Assembly: GCF_020740795.1 (NCBI RefSeq)
Contig: NC_067287.1
Coordinates: 35,085,501-35,149,500, forward strand
DNA: 64,000 bases
Source of the DNA: Apus apus
Lineage: Eukaryota; Chordata; Aves; Apodiformes; Apodidae
Direction of reading: 5' to 3'
Position numbers and translations under genes: made by a program. The notes below the pieces were generated by a model. It was given only the letters and a program-made list of their open reading frames with translations. It was not told the origin of the DNA and did not search any database. Shown here piece by piece: positions 26,901-37,200 of the stretch. The stretch's first letter is position 1; every line of letters begins with the position of its first letter.

Positions 26901-27554
26901 TTAAAGGCATTCAAGAGGAATCCGAGCTTTCCTGCAGACCACCCTCGGTTGAACTGCAGCTCACAGCCCCCTTAGCGCAGAGGAAAGGGCCGGGCTGCTC
27001 CCTCACACCACCCACAGCCCCGCCAGGCAGAACCGCCAAATCAGACGAGGGCTGAGCTCGCTCCTGCTCCCCCAAACCCCCCCGTTCCCCGAGCCCCAGC
27101 ACCCTGCTGCCGCGGGGGGAGGGAGCGGGAGCGCGTCCAGCCCGTCACCTGCGGACACCGCGTCCCTCGGCGCGGGCAGCATGTGGAGCAAAGGTCACCC
27201 CGCCGCGGGGACGCACAGGGCTCCCCAGCCTGCCGGGTTTGGGGGCTCGGGGGGGCTCCCGGCCCTACCGAGCACAGGGGGGGGGGGCTCCCGCCGCACC
27301 CCGAGGCTCTCAGGAGGCTCCCCAAGCATAAATACGCACCGGGGGAGCCCCAGACATAGGCGCCCGGGGGAGCCCCTGAGCTCCCCAGCCGCCCCGCGGC
27401 CCGCGCAGCCCCCCGCGCAGCCCCCCGCGCAGCCCCCCGCGCAGCCCCCCGCGCAGCCCCCCGCGCAGCCCCCCGCTCACCTGGCCTGCGCGGAGAAGGC
27501 GCGGGGAGCGGCGCCCCGCAGCAGCGCGCGGGCGCTGAGCAGCCGCGCCGCCAT
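11852..27554 (-). CDS. ACADL: Long-chain acyl-CoA dehydrogenase, mitochondrial (ACADL), 11 exons
   Basis: FAD enzyme catalysing the first dehydrogenation of long-chain acyl-CoA in mitochondrial beta-oxidation and passing electrons to ETF. Coding exons in order: 27554-27481, 25579-25418, 23172-23035, 22602-22438, 21492-21426, 20667-20503, 19836-19735, 18527-18414, 16245-16118, 13844-13758, 11945-11852. All phases close, giving 431 residues against 430 for the human enzyme as I remember it. Residues 1-24 are Arg/Ala/Leu-rich without acids, a typical mitochondrial targeting peptide. The FAD-contacting MTEPGAGSD lies at about 173-181. Glu292 in PQERLL aligns with the catalytic base (Glu291 of the human precursor). 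LHGGWGYM and the C-terminal IYGGTNEIM are the FAD/dimer motifs of the acyl-CoA dehydrogenase C-terminal helical domain. All key residues are present and there is no frameshift. It is distinguished from MCAD, SCAD and VLCAD by overall match to LCAD (KGFIKGRKL, MKELIAR). Confidence 0.97.
11946..16117 (-). other. ACADL: ACADL introns 9 and 10
   Basis: Apart from exon 10 this is AT-rich intron sequence. The frames within it are short and match no family I know, and I see no clear repeat element. Confidence 0.6.
13758..13844 (-). CDS. ACADL: ACADL exon 10
   Basis: 87 bases, residues 372-400 plus two bases of Lys401. Contains QLHGGWGYMWEYPIA, the FAD/dimer-interface motif. Acceptor ATTTAAG, donor GTAAGT. 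Confidence 0.94.
16118..16245 (-). CDS. ACADL: ACADL exon 9
   Basis: 128 bases, residues 330-371 plus two bases of Trp372 (TVQHKLAEMK to MAKY). C-terminal helical domain. The acceptor AATAAG is fixed by phase. Donor GTATGT. Confidence 0.94.
16699..16750 (-). mobile_element. CR1 LINE fragment (3' end)
   Basis: The segment GAATCATCCTGGTTGGAAAAG continues with CTTCAAGATCATCAAGTCCAACC, the reverse complement of the CR1 3' terminus. About 50 bases, heavily truncated, in ACADL intron 8. Confidence 0.8.
18414..18527 (-). CDS. ACADL: ACADL exon 8 (catalytic Glu)
   Basis: 114 bases, residues 292-329. Its first codon is the predicted catalytic base Glu292, followed by RLLIAD. Also carries EETRNYVKQRKAFGK. 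Acceptor TTTCAAAAG, donor GTGAGC. Confidence 0.95.
19735..19836 (-). CDS. ACADL: ACADL exon 7
   Basis: 102 bases, residues 258-291 (DTAELFFEDV to MAELPQ). Contains RLPASALLG and GFYYLM. Acceptor CTCCTAG, donor GTAAGA. A CR1 fragment lies about 100 bases upstream. Confidence 0.95.
19944..20345 (-). mobile_element. CR1 LINE fragment
   Basis: Opens with ATAGAATCATTTAGGTTGG and continues through eroded CR1 3' sequence (the ATCTAGTTTATC, CACTGTGCTCC and CCTCAGCCTCTCC blocks). Minus orientation, old and divergent, in ACADL intron 6 just upstream of exon 7. Confidence 0.75.
20503..20667 (-). CDS. ACADL: ACADL exon 6
   Basis: 165 bases, residues 203-257 (VFITNGWMCD to IGLKAQ), in the beta domain. 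Includes the LCAD-type KGFIKGRKL segment. Acceptor TTCACAG, donor GTGAGT. Confidence 0.95.
21426..21492 (-). CDS. ACADL: ACADL exon 5
   Basis: 67 bases, residues 180-202 (SDLQGIRT to WILNGSK), in the beta domain. Acceptor TTTTCAG, donor GTGAGT. Confidence 0.95.
22438..22602 (-). CDS. ACADL: ACADL exon 4
   Basis: 165 bases, residues 125-179 plus two bases of Ser180. Ends in CIGAIAMTEPGAGS, the FAD-binding signature at the start of the middle beta domain. The acceptor is CCACAAG, preceded by an exceptionally long T tract. Donor GTAAGT. Confidence 0.95.
22615..22634 (-). repeat. ACADL: T20 tract in the ACADL exon 4 acceptor
   Basis: Twenty uninterrupted A on the plus strand, which is T20 in the transcript sense. 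It begins 10 bases beyond the acceptor AG and is therefore part of the polypyrimidine tract. Confidence 0.85.
23035..23172 (-). CDS. ACADL: ACADL exon 3
   Basis: 138 bases, residues 79-124 plus two bases of Gln125. Contains WEKDGQVSRE, GLLGVAIAEKHGGIG and VVWEEQ, typical of the acyl-CoA dehydrogenase N-terminal domain. Acceptor TTTTGCAG, donor GTAAGT. Confidence 0.95.
23173..25417 (-). other. ACADL: ACADL intron 2
   Basis: About 2.2 kb of AT-rich intron. A 132-codon minus-strand frame at 24228-24626 resembles no family I recognise. No repeat identified. Confidence 0.6.
25418..25579 (-). CDS. ACADL: ACADL exon 2
   Basis: 162 bases, residues 25-78 plus part of Glu79. Contains SLVDIGTRRIF and ARKFFQEEVLP, the start of the mature N-terminal helical domain. 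Acceptor TTTTTCAG, donor GTAAGA. Confidence 0.95.
25961..26040 (+). mobile_element. CR1 LINE 3' end fragment
   Basis: Contains TATGATCTCCAGAGGCCTCT followed by TCCAACCCCTACCATTCTGTG, the CR1 3' terminus in plus orientation. Lies in ACADL intron 1. Confidence 0.85.
26310..26326. repeat. A17 homopolymer
   Basis: Uninterrupted A run in ACADL intron 1, within a longer A-rich patch from about 26277. Confidence 0.7.
27401..27472. repeat. 12-bp tandem repeat, six perfect copies
   Basis: Unit CCGCGCAGCCCC repeated six times without a mismatch. It lies in ACADL intron 1 two bases past the exon 1 donor hexamer (27475-27480). In the transcript sense it is GGGGCTGCGCGG, with a G6 run at each internal junction. 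Confidence 0.95.
27481..27554 (-). CDS. ACADL: ACADL exon 1 (start codon, mitochondrial targeting peptide)
   Basis: Encodes residues 1-24 plus two bases of Ser25. The ATG is in a strong context (AAAATGG). The peptide has Arg at positions 4, 9, 13 and 18, no acidic residue, and a PRAFSA segment resembling an R-3 processing site. The donor is AG followed by GTGAGC. Confidence 0.95.
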
Positions 27555-27558
27555 TTTG
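27547..27558 (-). promoter_or_regulatory. ACADL: YY1-like site overlapping the ACADL start codon
   Basis: The minus strand reads CAAAATGGCGGC, a full match to the long YY1 motif (AANATGGCGSC). Its ATG is the ACADL initiator. Such sites just downstream of the transcription start are known in CpG-island housekeeping genes. Function here is inferred. Confidence 0.55.
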
Positions 27559-28210
27559 AGGCCCGGCGGGGCGGGGCGGCCTTAAAGGGCGAGCCCGGCG
27601 CGGTGACAGCAGCGGGCTGCGAGCGCGTAGGTGTTACGTGTCTCATGGTTGTTACCGGTCGTTCTTCCTTGGGTAGTTGTGCGGTAGCTTCTCGTTTTCG
27701 CCGGGGTCGCTTCTCCCCTCGCTGTGCCTGGCGAGTGGGTGGGTTTCTGCTGCCCAGACCCCCTCGCAGTGCGCACCTGGGGCGTCACCCCTGCTCCTGC
27801 CTTCCTGCCGTTGTAAATCCCTTCCGATACGTGTCTGGTCTGATACTGGGGTTACGATGAAACATCAGTATGTTCGTTATCATTGTGCTAATGTAGTTTT
27901 GAAATCAGATTAGAGAGGGGAGCCGACCCGGGCACACCGGGGGAGCTGAGGGGGCCGCCAGCAGGAAGGTCACGGTTCCTCGGGGTTGGCCGGAGCCGCT
28001 CCCGGCCCCTGCGGACCCTCCCCGGGGCGGCAGCGGGGGTGGCCTCCCCTCAGGGGTGGGGCTGCCACCCCGCCCGGGTCGGCTTTCGGGGGGCTTGACG
28101 CCCCCAGCCTGGGGGGGCTCGCTTGGGCGGCGGGACCGGCCCTCGCTGCCTCCCCCGGCCCGCTGGTCGCTCCCCCGGAGAGAAGCCCCCCACGCCTTCC
28201 TGCCGCGAGG

Positions 28211-31200
28211 AACCTTGTGGCGGTTTCACCTGTAAACCAACACCTTTCAGCTTTTTTTTAATTATTATTTATTGTTATTTTTAGGCTGCTTCCTTCAGAA
28301 GGTGTTTTGCAATTACTACGTGAAGGGCCTTTCTAAAGGATGGAGAGAGCGATACTTGGAGGAGAAGAAAGGTGCTGGTAGTTCTTCCCCTGTTTGGCTT
28401 GTGTCTTTGCACAGCCCTGACTGGTAATAATTTCCCGAGTCAACCGTGTGGGCAAGTTTTGAGCTGTAATCGGGCATCTTTCTCTGAGAAAGGAGCTCCT
28501 GTCTGCTTCCTTCAACAACAAAACCCTGAGATACAAGTTGACCAGAAAACGGATGTCACTGTGATGGGGCTTGGGTTAAAACGACACACACTCCCCAGCA
28601 AGGGGGTTTAAAATGTCTTCCTCGCTCCCCATGGGGTGCTGGGGAACCTTCAGGTGTTGCCTGCCAAAGTCACGAGATGGCACAAAAACTGTAAGCAAAA
28701 AGTGAGCCTTTGGGCCTTCTTGTTTGCTGAGAAATAGCAGCTGAAAAGCAAAATTGTAATAGCTCAAAACACAAAGCAGATCGGCTCAGAAGATATTTTT
28801 CAAAATCTTGTTTTAAAGCTAATCATTTACTGGGAGGTGCATTGTAATAATCTGTTACAACGGGTTTTAACAGGAAAAAAACATAATAATAAATAAATCT
28901 TTCTTTTGATCGTCCCATTTTCAGCTATGATGTTCCTACACCCGAGGCCGCAAGATGGCACTACAGGAATAGCTATTCCTTTGGGATCAGCTTGCCTCTC
29001 GAAGGGTATGTGCTTTCAGTGTGTCATACTGGCAGTGCGGAGAGCTGTCTGTACTTACAGCCAGAAGCACCTGCCTTGCGAAACCGGTTGCAGCCTGAAA
29101 AGTTGCACTAATTTTTAATTTGGTAGTCTGATCTCCTGTTATATCAGAGTAGGCAAGAGGGAACCACGCAGGGACAACTGAGAGGAAACACATAAAAACG
29201 GAGTTTGGTGGGAATTGCTAGATGTGGGTGCCCAGAAATAAGATTTGGGCATGCCTTCAAGGTCCCACCAGGGCCTCCTGAGGAGTGCCCTTGGGCTGGC
29301 GTGGGTCTCCATGGAGAGCCCAGCACCTTGGTTTCATGCCTGTCAGCAGGCAGGAGGCTGACAGGGACATTAGCATTCCTGGGGAATGCCCTGATCTCCC
29401 CGTTTGCAGTCTCGGCAGCTTTGTTGCAGCAAGCAGATCTGGCAGGACGTGGCCCATCACCCACGCACGGGGTAAAGTGATAAGGGAGCCGAGAGATGGT
29501 AGATCTGCCCTAAGCCACAGAAAAGCAGACTTTGTCCAGGTGTCGAGTATCAGTTCCTGTGATCAGGAAATGCCTCAAATAGACAGTGGCAAACAGATGG
29601 ACATTTTTGATACCAAGTTTTTTGGAAGGAAGGAAGGAAGTGTGGTTGTAAAAAAATGGACATTGAGAACAATGATTTTTTTATTATTATTTTTACTTTT
29701 TTTTTGCATGTCTTGGCAGAAAACAGAGTAGAAATAGATACTACAGCAGGGCAGAGAGTGCAAATGCATTGTTGGTCTCCTTGTGGGTGCTGTTTCCAGT
29801 TTGGGATTGTGCGTTTCAGAGATACAGCACAAACAGGGTTAAGGTACAGTGGGGGTACTCCTTCCTAGAGCAGTCTGATCCCTGTGCCTCCATTCCTCGC
29901 ATGGGAATAGTTAGAGGGGGAGTTTCTAATACTGATTTCCCCCCTCTTCATGGTGATGCTTTCTCTTTGTTATGGTCATCTCCCATGCCAATAAATGACA
30001 TGTCCATCCTTCCTAACTTCTGGTACAGAAGGCTCAGGAGATGGATATGGTTTGCCCTATGTTGATAGGGGTAGGTAAACAGTCTCTTTTTGTCACCACT
30101 TATGTTACTTTTTATGATTGTCAGTGTTAATAGGTCATTGCTGGAGCTGGAAAGGACCTGTATTCTCTTCAGTACCTGCTCTATTGGGCATAATCTTTAA
30201 CGTGTTTACTACTGTAATTTAAGGCACTATCTTGCTGAAGAAAAATGCACGTGGCATTGCAAGATACAAAGCTAGCAAATAAGGGAGTTGTAGGTTACCT
30301 GGAGAAAAAGTGTTCAAGTGAAGCCCTGTGGGTAAGACAAGCTGAAATGAAATTTGTTTTGGTCAAACTTAATCTTCCTTTTTTTTAGAAGAGATATTTG
30401 CTGGCTTTCATTCCCGCTGCAAGTAAAAGAAACTGTAAAGGAACTGAACCAACAAATTCCATTGCATGCATTTTTCCTGTCAAATAAGTTACCTACAACT
30501 TCTCATGTATATTCCTGAGCTGGAACATCATTAGTCATATTACATCTGCAGCAGCATCTGTTGCTGTGGAAGAGTGTTCTCCTCCAGGGCTAGGTGTGTT
30601 GGGTTTGGTTTTGGTAACAGACAACATAGTGTGGAAAACTACCAGTTAATGCAAGCTTGGATACAAATGTCCTAATGTTTCTCAGAGATTCTCCTGTGCC
30701 ATTGGTATGTACTAGGCTTTGAAAAGAGTTTTTATGTCCGTGGTACAAATCTGAAGTGGAACAACCGCTTATAGGTATGTTCTTCTTGGCTGAGATCCCC
30801 TAACAGCTGATAAACACCATGTACAAGCCCTGAAAGTGACTTCTGCTAGCTGGCTGTCTATATTTGGATGGTAGAGACCCCTGTTATAGGAGCTATGGTT
30901 ACGTGCATTCCTCTGTCTTGCTACATGCGATGGACACTGTCCTGTAAAGCCAGGCTGCAGGATCTGACTGGGTGTTTTGAAAACACAGGAAGGGACACCA
31001 CTGACCCCTCTCACAAAGCACCTTATCCCCTTTTTAGACTTTCAGTCTGTGTTGCAAAGGTTGTGTCCAACTAGTCGTGTCTGATATCAATAGCCTAGAC
31101 GTTTGGTTTCTGAGTAGGTTATTTAAAGCTTATGTGCTGCCTTCTTTCAAAAAGAGCCCAGGTGCTAGTTCAGCACGTCTGCCCATCAGGGGATCTACAT

Positions 31201-34200
31201 GTTCTTCATCCAACTTTTTTTTATGTTGGCATTATAGTGCAGGGCAAGCTAGAACAAGATGCAGAGCTCTCAGCTTACTTCTCCTGTGATATGTGACTCT
31301 CCTTAGTGTGCCTTTGCATGGGGTCACACAGTGTTAGTCATGCGGGTGCGAGAGGATGTGACAGAGAGAGACAGGCTGCAGCTGATGTGGTGCCTTCAAG
31401 GGGGCCTTCTCAGGGCATGGGCCCCTGGTAACCACCTTGCATTCCTCCATCCTGGGAGAGCACCACAATAGCACTCTCACTCTCTGACCACGTGTGGCAT
31501 ATAGGCACACCACTACCAGGAGAGCTAGCTCCTTCAGCATGTCCCTTGGAGCACCAGAGGGATGCCACAGCCCTCCAAGACCTGCATGTGAGGTCCAGTG
31601 ATAGCTGGGAATCAGCAAGGAGAAGGATGCGGGAGTTAAGTGTGTGAGTCTCACGAGCTGAGAATGTGACTTGGCAGGCCTGAAGATGATGGTGGCAGCT
31701 GATATTTCAACATGGGACAAGACTGTGTTTTATCCTGGTGTTTTAACATGAAACTTCAAACTATCCTGTTTAAAAAGGATTTCCAATCCTAGGATGCTGG
31801 CCTGTACTTTTTAGTTAGTTGGGTAGCTGTTAGCAGTTTTCAGCATGTGGCAATACTGATTTGGAGCAGAACTGTATGAATTGCTCAGTAAATTATTTCA
31901 AAATCACTTTTACCAAAATTCAAGAAGAGCAGAGGTTTCAGGGAGCATTTACAGCGAAGGTGGAGGTTACAGACTGAAGTCCTGGTTTCTTATGTAGGGA
32001 AAATTTGTTAAGGCTGGTATCAAAGAAGAAAACTTCAGCTGCTTAGGTGTTCATCACTCTGCGTTCACTTTAGCATGTGGCACAGGATAAAAGTTTTCAA
32101 AGATGGCTATGAAGAATTCAAAATTTCAGCAAAATTTGTCTCTTGATTAGAGCTGTTGTCCTACATAAATCAGCTGCAGACCATTAAAAATGCACTTAAT
32201 TCTCAAGTAAAACAGATTGTAGCAGCAGGCAGTCAATGTAAAAGGCACATAAAGGCGTTTGCTAAACAGAGCAGTCATTGATCTACTGAAAGTATTGCTG
32301 GAGGTTGAAAGTGCTGTGTGAAACGGGGCTGTGCAAACAAGGCATCATCTCCCAGAACAGGGCTACTCCCTGTATGTGTCATTAGTATTTTTATAAGGAT
32401 AAAAATACACTTATGTACTTTTTATTGTATCAGAATCCAAATGGGTGGCATCCTGTGTGGTGGCAATAAGGACTTCCAACAGTCTTTTAAAGTGTCTTTG
32501 TTCAAGCAATATCAATGCTTACAGTTTCAGACCTCATGTTCATTATTTGTTTGGTATTTGGGAGAAAACTGCTCTGGCTGGTTTAATAGAGCTCAAATGA
32601 TAGATAACCCTGAGATCCATCCTCATGAACCACTTTTTCTTTGTAAGTGCTGAGTAACTGTGATGCTAGGTTTTCCTAATCCTAAATGTTGTAGATTTTC
32701 TGCACTTTTAACATGTTTTTTAATGCACAGAATACGTATGTATCATTTCGACATGTTTTTTCAATTAACAGTCACTGGGGGTTTAGGTGCAGTAGCTCTA
32801 ATGAGCTGCTCACGGTTTCCTCCACAGGTATTCAGCTGAAATGCAGCCTAAGGCAGACGTTAATTACAGTCATGTTTCGTGTTGATGGTGTGAAACGAGC
32901 TTGAGAGGTCTTGGTTTCAGCTTCTGGTATGAACTCATTCCCATGCTTTGTGTTAGAGGCAGAAACCAGGAGCTGTTGATTAGCCATGGCTGTACTTACT
33001 AGTCCAGGCATAGAACATTTTCTTATCTCTAATTTGGCAAGGGGCTGGGAGAGAATAGTTCTGTATGTAAGAGAGTAGCATCACATTTGGCAGAAATGGC
33101 ATGATGGAAGCTACTACTGAACTGGGCAAATTAATGTAATAATGGGTTTAATCTGCACTGAGGAAAGAGGGATTCCTTGAACAGCTGCTTTGCTGGTTTC
33201 AGTAACTCAAAGTAACTGAGCACCACCCTAGCACAGGTGTAGGTGTTGAGCTCAGAGGATGTAGAAAGGTATGTTGGGATGGGTGCCTTGCCCCTGTGGT
33301 GACTGGCAAGGCTGCTTTGTGGTTGTAGGGCTGTACTCTTAGTCTGTGTAGATCCTGGCCTGTTTTTCTTGCATGGCTTGTTTTACAATCTTAGCCACCT
33401 TGCCAAGAAGGTAGAATAGTCCTTTTCTTCTGAAAATGGGTTCTTGCTCTGGCTGGTGTGGCCTGTATGAGTTCAACTAATTGCTTGGTTTTTATTCTAT
33501 CAGGGATATGCAAGGGATACAGTAATAACATCAACCCTTGCTCAGAAGATCAGATATGTTCCTGAGTGATGAAGAAACAGACCAGAGGCAACCTCGTAAG
33601 TTAAACAAAGTCAGAGGTGTTTTATTTGTTGTGTTCTAAAAACAAGCTTAGCTTTTCAGATATACAGTAGTGTTACAAATGAGAAATTCTTAATTGAAAA
33701 TGCTTCTTAAGCTAATGAGGCAGTTAGTAATCACTGTCATTTGCAGGGAGGAAAACACCTTGAAAAACTGTGGTGTTCAGTATAGCATGGAGTAGAAAAT
33801 GGATCCATCTTTGTTTCACAAAGAGCCAAAGAAAATGCGTTCCTGAGCAAGCTTTCTGAAGAGCTGATATTTGAAAAGATAAAAGAAAAACTCTCTTTGC
33901 GTTTCTCTGAATTGATAGAGCTGAGGAGTGAACATAAAATGCTCATGCCTTATTTTCCTTGGGATACCAGGTGAACGTGGCATGTTAACATACATTATAT
34001 TTGTGGTGTTCCCTGAATGGTGCCTAGTTTAGCATGTGTGCATTTTCTGTAACAAGAGTGTAGGAAGCAATTAATCCTTTTTCCTGGAAAGAGGTGTACT
34101 GTTCTCTTATTTTTGCTGGGGTTTTTGGGAGTCAGCAGATCATGGGTTTGCTTGAGTCCTGAAGAGTTTAGTTAAGGGGGCTGAGAGCGAGCGAAGAGGA

Positions 34201-37200
34201 GCTTCCCTTGGAGAAAAGAGACCTTTTATGAGTCCTGGGTACCAGGAACTCTGGAAAGCAGTCTAGAAAGTTAGCTTATTTTGGGAAGTGGTTCTCCATA
34301 CTACTATGCTCTTTAATGATAAGGTGGATGGCAATTTATTTTTTTAGTAGCTATTTTAAAGCCTTATTCTCTCATATTTTCTTGTAAGGCTTTAAAACAG
34401 GTTCTCAGGCACCTGGTAGCCTCTGACCAAGCATTTAATAATGTGTGGTGTCCCCAGAAGAGACAATTGCCATTGTGCTGCTTTGAAGCACACGCAGAGG
34501 ATGCAAAGTGGAGGTTTTTCTGATAAAAAAGTGTAATTTCTGAGGTTGTGAATGCTGTGCTCTACTGACCTTCCTACGAGCTATACCTGACTGGAGGATT
34601 TCTTTTGCATTTTCTTTCTTCACATCTGATGGCTGTGAAAAGTTAAGCATAGCAGTGCTGTAGAAATTTTTTAAACAGAAACTCATGCAACAAAATGTGA
34701 ATCGAGTTTAAAGTCCAAAAGCCCCTAAATTGGCTTAAAGACACATGAGACTTGTTTTCCCTAGATGTAACAAATTATGGGTGCTTTGTTTCTTCATCTT
34801 CTAAGCCTCCTTCACAAGTTCCATGGCAGCTATGAGAGAGATTTCCTTTCTTACTCCATGTAATGCCTGGAGTTCACATGTGATCTCTTGGTCCTTGTAG
34901 CAGAGCCTTGGGAAAATAACCTGCAGTGTGGCTAGACTGGGTGAGGTAGAAGTAGTGTTATGTGTTCCTCCTTGCTTCTGATTCTCTTAAGGATCTGCCT
35001 GTAGGGAAAAGGGATGTGACCTGTACTGCACAGCACTGTCCTAATAGGTCTTCTCAGAAGAGGTTGGCAATTGTTCAAACCTCTGTGCTCTGATGTAGAC
35101 CAGAGGCACAGCTGCTTATTCCTTTTGCTGCCTGGCACACAACAGGGAGGTGAGAAAGACAAAGGTCAGCAGGGAGAGCAGCGCACCAAGGAGAAATGCT
35201 CCAGATAGCTGTAGAGAACATAACTGCAGAGCCACTGTGAGGTACTGGTTTTGTCATTGGCTTTCTCAAGACTTTGTGCTGTCCACCTGTCCTGGCCCCT
35301 CTCTTAACATGCTCTTCATTGCTCACTTTCACTCGTGAGACCACGAAGAAGCCAAGTGAGCTCCAGAGGATGTTTGTGAGGTTGGGCAGGAGCTGCATTC
35401 CCTCGGAGCCATGTCTCTGGCTGAAATTTGCCTTGTGACATTTCTCTGTGCCTAAATGCCCTTGATCCAGCACAAGACTGAACACCCTTAAGGGTGCTTA
35501 AGTGTATGGAAACTATGGAGACACAGTAAAAATTGTTTTGTTTGGAAGTATAATGGCAAATAACCATCATTGCTGTTTGTTTTCACCAGTGTGAGCAATC
35601 CCCCTTCAAATGCTTTTCATGCTGCTGAGGAAGTGCACACGTGTGTTTATTGCTTTCATTGCTCTACCTCATTCACTTCTTAGTGCAAGACCTTTCCAGA
35701 GGATTGGCGATAGCCTTTCTTTTACAGCAAGCAGTTTGATTTAGGAGTATTGCTACACTGGTGGAGGAGTGAAAAGTTTATGAGCTAATTTATACTGTCC
35801 TCCCAAACCACAGATTTTGGTAATGGAAAGTTTGGTTTAATGCTCTAATAAACTGTGGTCTGATATGTATTGTGCCGGGTAGTCTAGAAGGTAGATGAGA
35901 GAGTGAGTTTTATATTTTCAGCAACACCTCAGATTTCATCTTGAAGTAAACAGAGATGCCTGGGTAGATGATAAAGTACTGTGTTTTTCATTATAAAATA
36001 AATGAGAAATAGGTTACTAAGAAAGCTTTATTTTTTTTCATTGCACATTGGAGCACTTCCTTGTATCCCTGTAGAAGTCAGCCTCCCTGGCAAAAGAAGG
36101 GTGTAGATGGGAAGTTGCAGCAGGACTGCATCGACAGTAAAACTGTATTTAAAGCCCAAGATTTGGTGGAAAACCTGCTAAAGTGGATCAGTTGTTCCTG
36201 TAGCAATAGTATGAAGTACCATGAGAAGGGACCTATGGGAAAAAATAATATTTCAGTGTGGGAAATTTCTCTTCTCGGTTTTGCCACTATGGTAAGAGGG
36301 TTTGGGCTAGCAGATCTGTGTGAAGGACCCAGGTGATTTTATGTAGTGATGCCAGGGACCTCAGTAATAGGGGATATTGTTGCTATGTAAAAGTGTTGGA
36401 GGTGTTCCCAAACAAATGGCAGATCTTCAGAGCCTTGGGCTGATGCTGTGAGGTGGCAGGGAGTATGTGTGCTGGCTCCTGCAGTGTTAGGGTCAGTTAG
36501 TGCACTTTCCATTCCTTCTTGCTCTGGGGAAGGGTGACACAGCTGCTGTTGTGCTTGCTTGGTTTCTTAGTCTGTGGGTGGGAGAAATGACCAGTGTCTG
36601 GTCCCGGGAGTGAGAAAAGCAAGCTACACAGAGGGTTGCGAGGACATGTCTGAGCAACTTTTGCCCAAATGAGCTTGGGGCAGCAGGTGGACCATGCTGG
36701 GTACAGCACTTAGGTGCTGTAAGAGCAGTAAATAACTCCTGACACAACAGGCACACCTGACTGCTGTATCTGTTGCCCTGGGTAAGTGCCCCTTTCTGTC
36801 CTTCTCTTTCTCGCAGAACTGCCCCAACCAGTGGCTGGAGTCCATTCTTCCAAAATACATTATCATGTAGTCCAAGGCTAGGGAGGTAACTGATCGTGTG
36901 CACAAACAATTCTTAAGAGCCCAGTATCCATGTTTTTGACGCTCAACTCCTGCATTTAAGAGGAAAGCACCTATAATGTGAGTGGGCCAATAGGGACAGG
37001 AAGCCTTGCCTGATTGTCTTCGGTAGGTGTTGATGCTGTGGGTGGCTTTGCAAGCCCATTGAGGTCTGGAATGTGTTTCAAGGCCAGGTTGGATGGGGTT
37101 TGGAACAGCTTGGTTTAGTGCGAGATGTCTCTGCCTGTGTAGGGGAGTTGGAACTAAACAAACCTTAAGGTCCTTTCCAATCCTAAACATTCCGTGAGCC

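Larger units (their letters stand above)
26940..28210. promoter_or_regulatory. ACADL: CpG island at the ACADL promoter
   Basis: GC/CpG-rich segment spanning ACADL exon 1 and extending about 650 bases upstream. GC boxes lie at 27566-27579, just upstream of the start codon in the minus-strand sense. No TATA or CCAAT box is evident near the ATG. This is consistent with a housekeeping promoter and a short 5'UTR. Confidence 0.75.

Noticed and set aside
30130-30200. Possible CR1-like segment (GGAGCTGGAAAGGACC)
   Set aside because: Only a short resemblance, without the flanking terminal motifs seen in the accepted copies.
36624-37190. 188-codon minus-strand frame in the intergenic region
   Set aside because: Its first residues are antisense translation of a CR1 3' end (37066-37200) and the remainder matches no family. 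There is no splice or promoter context.
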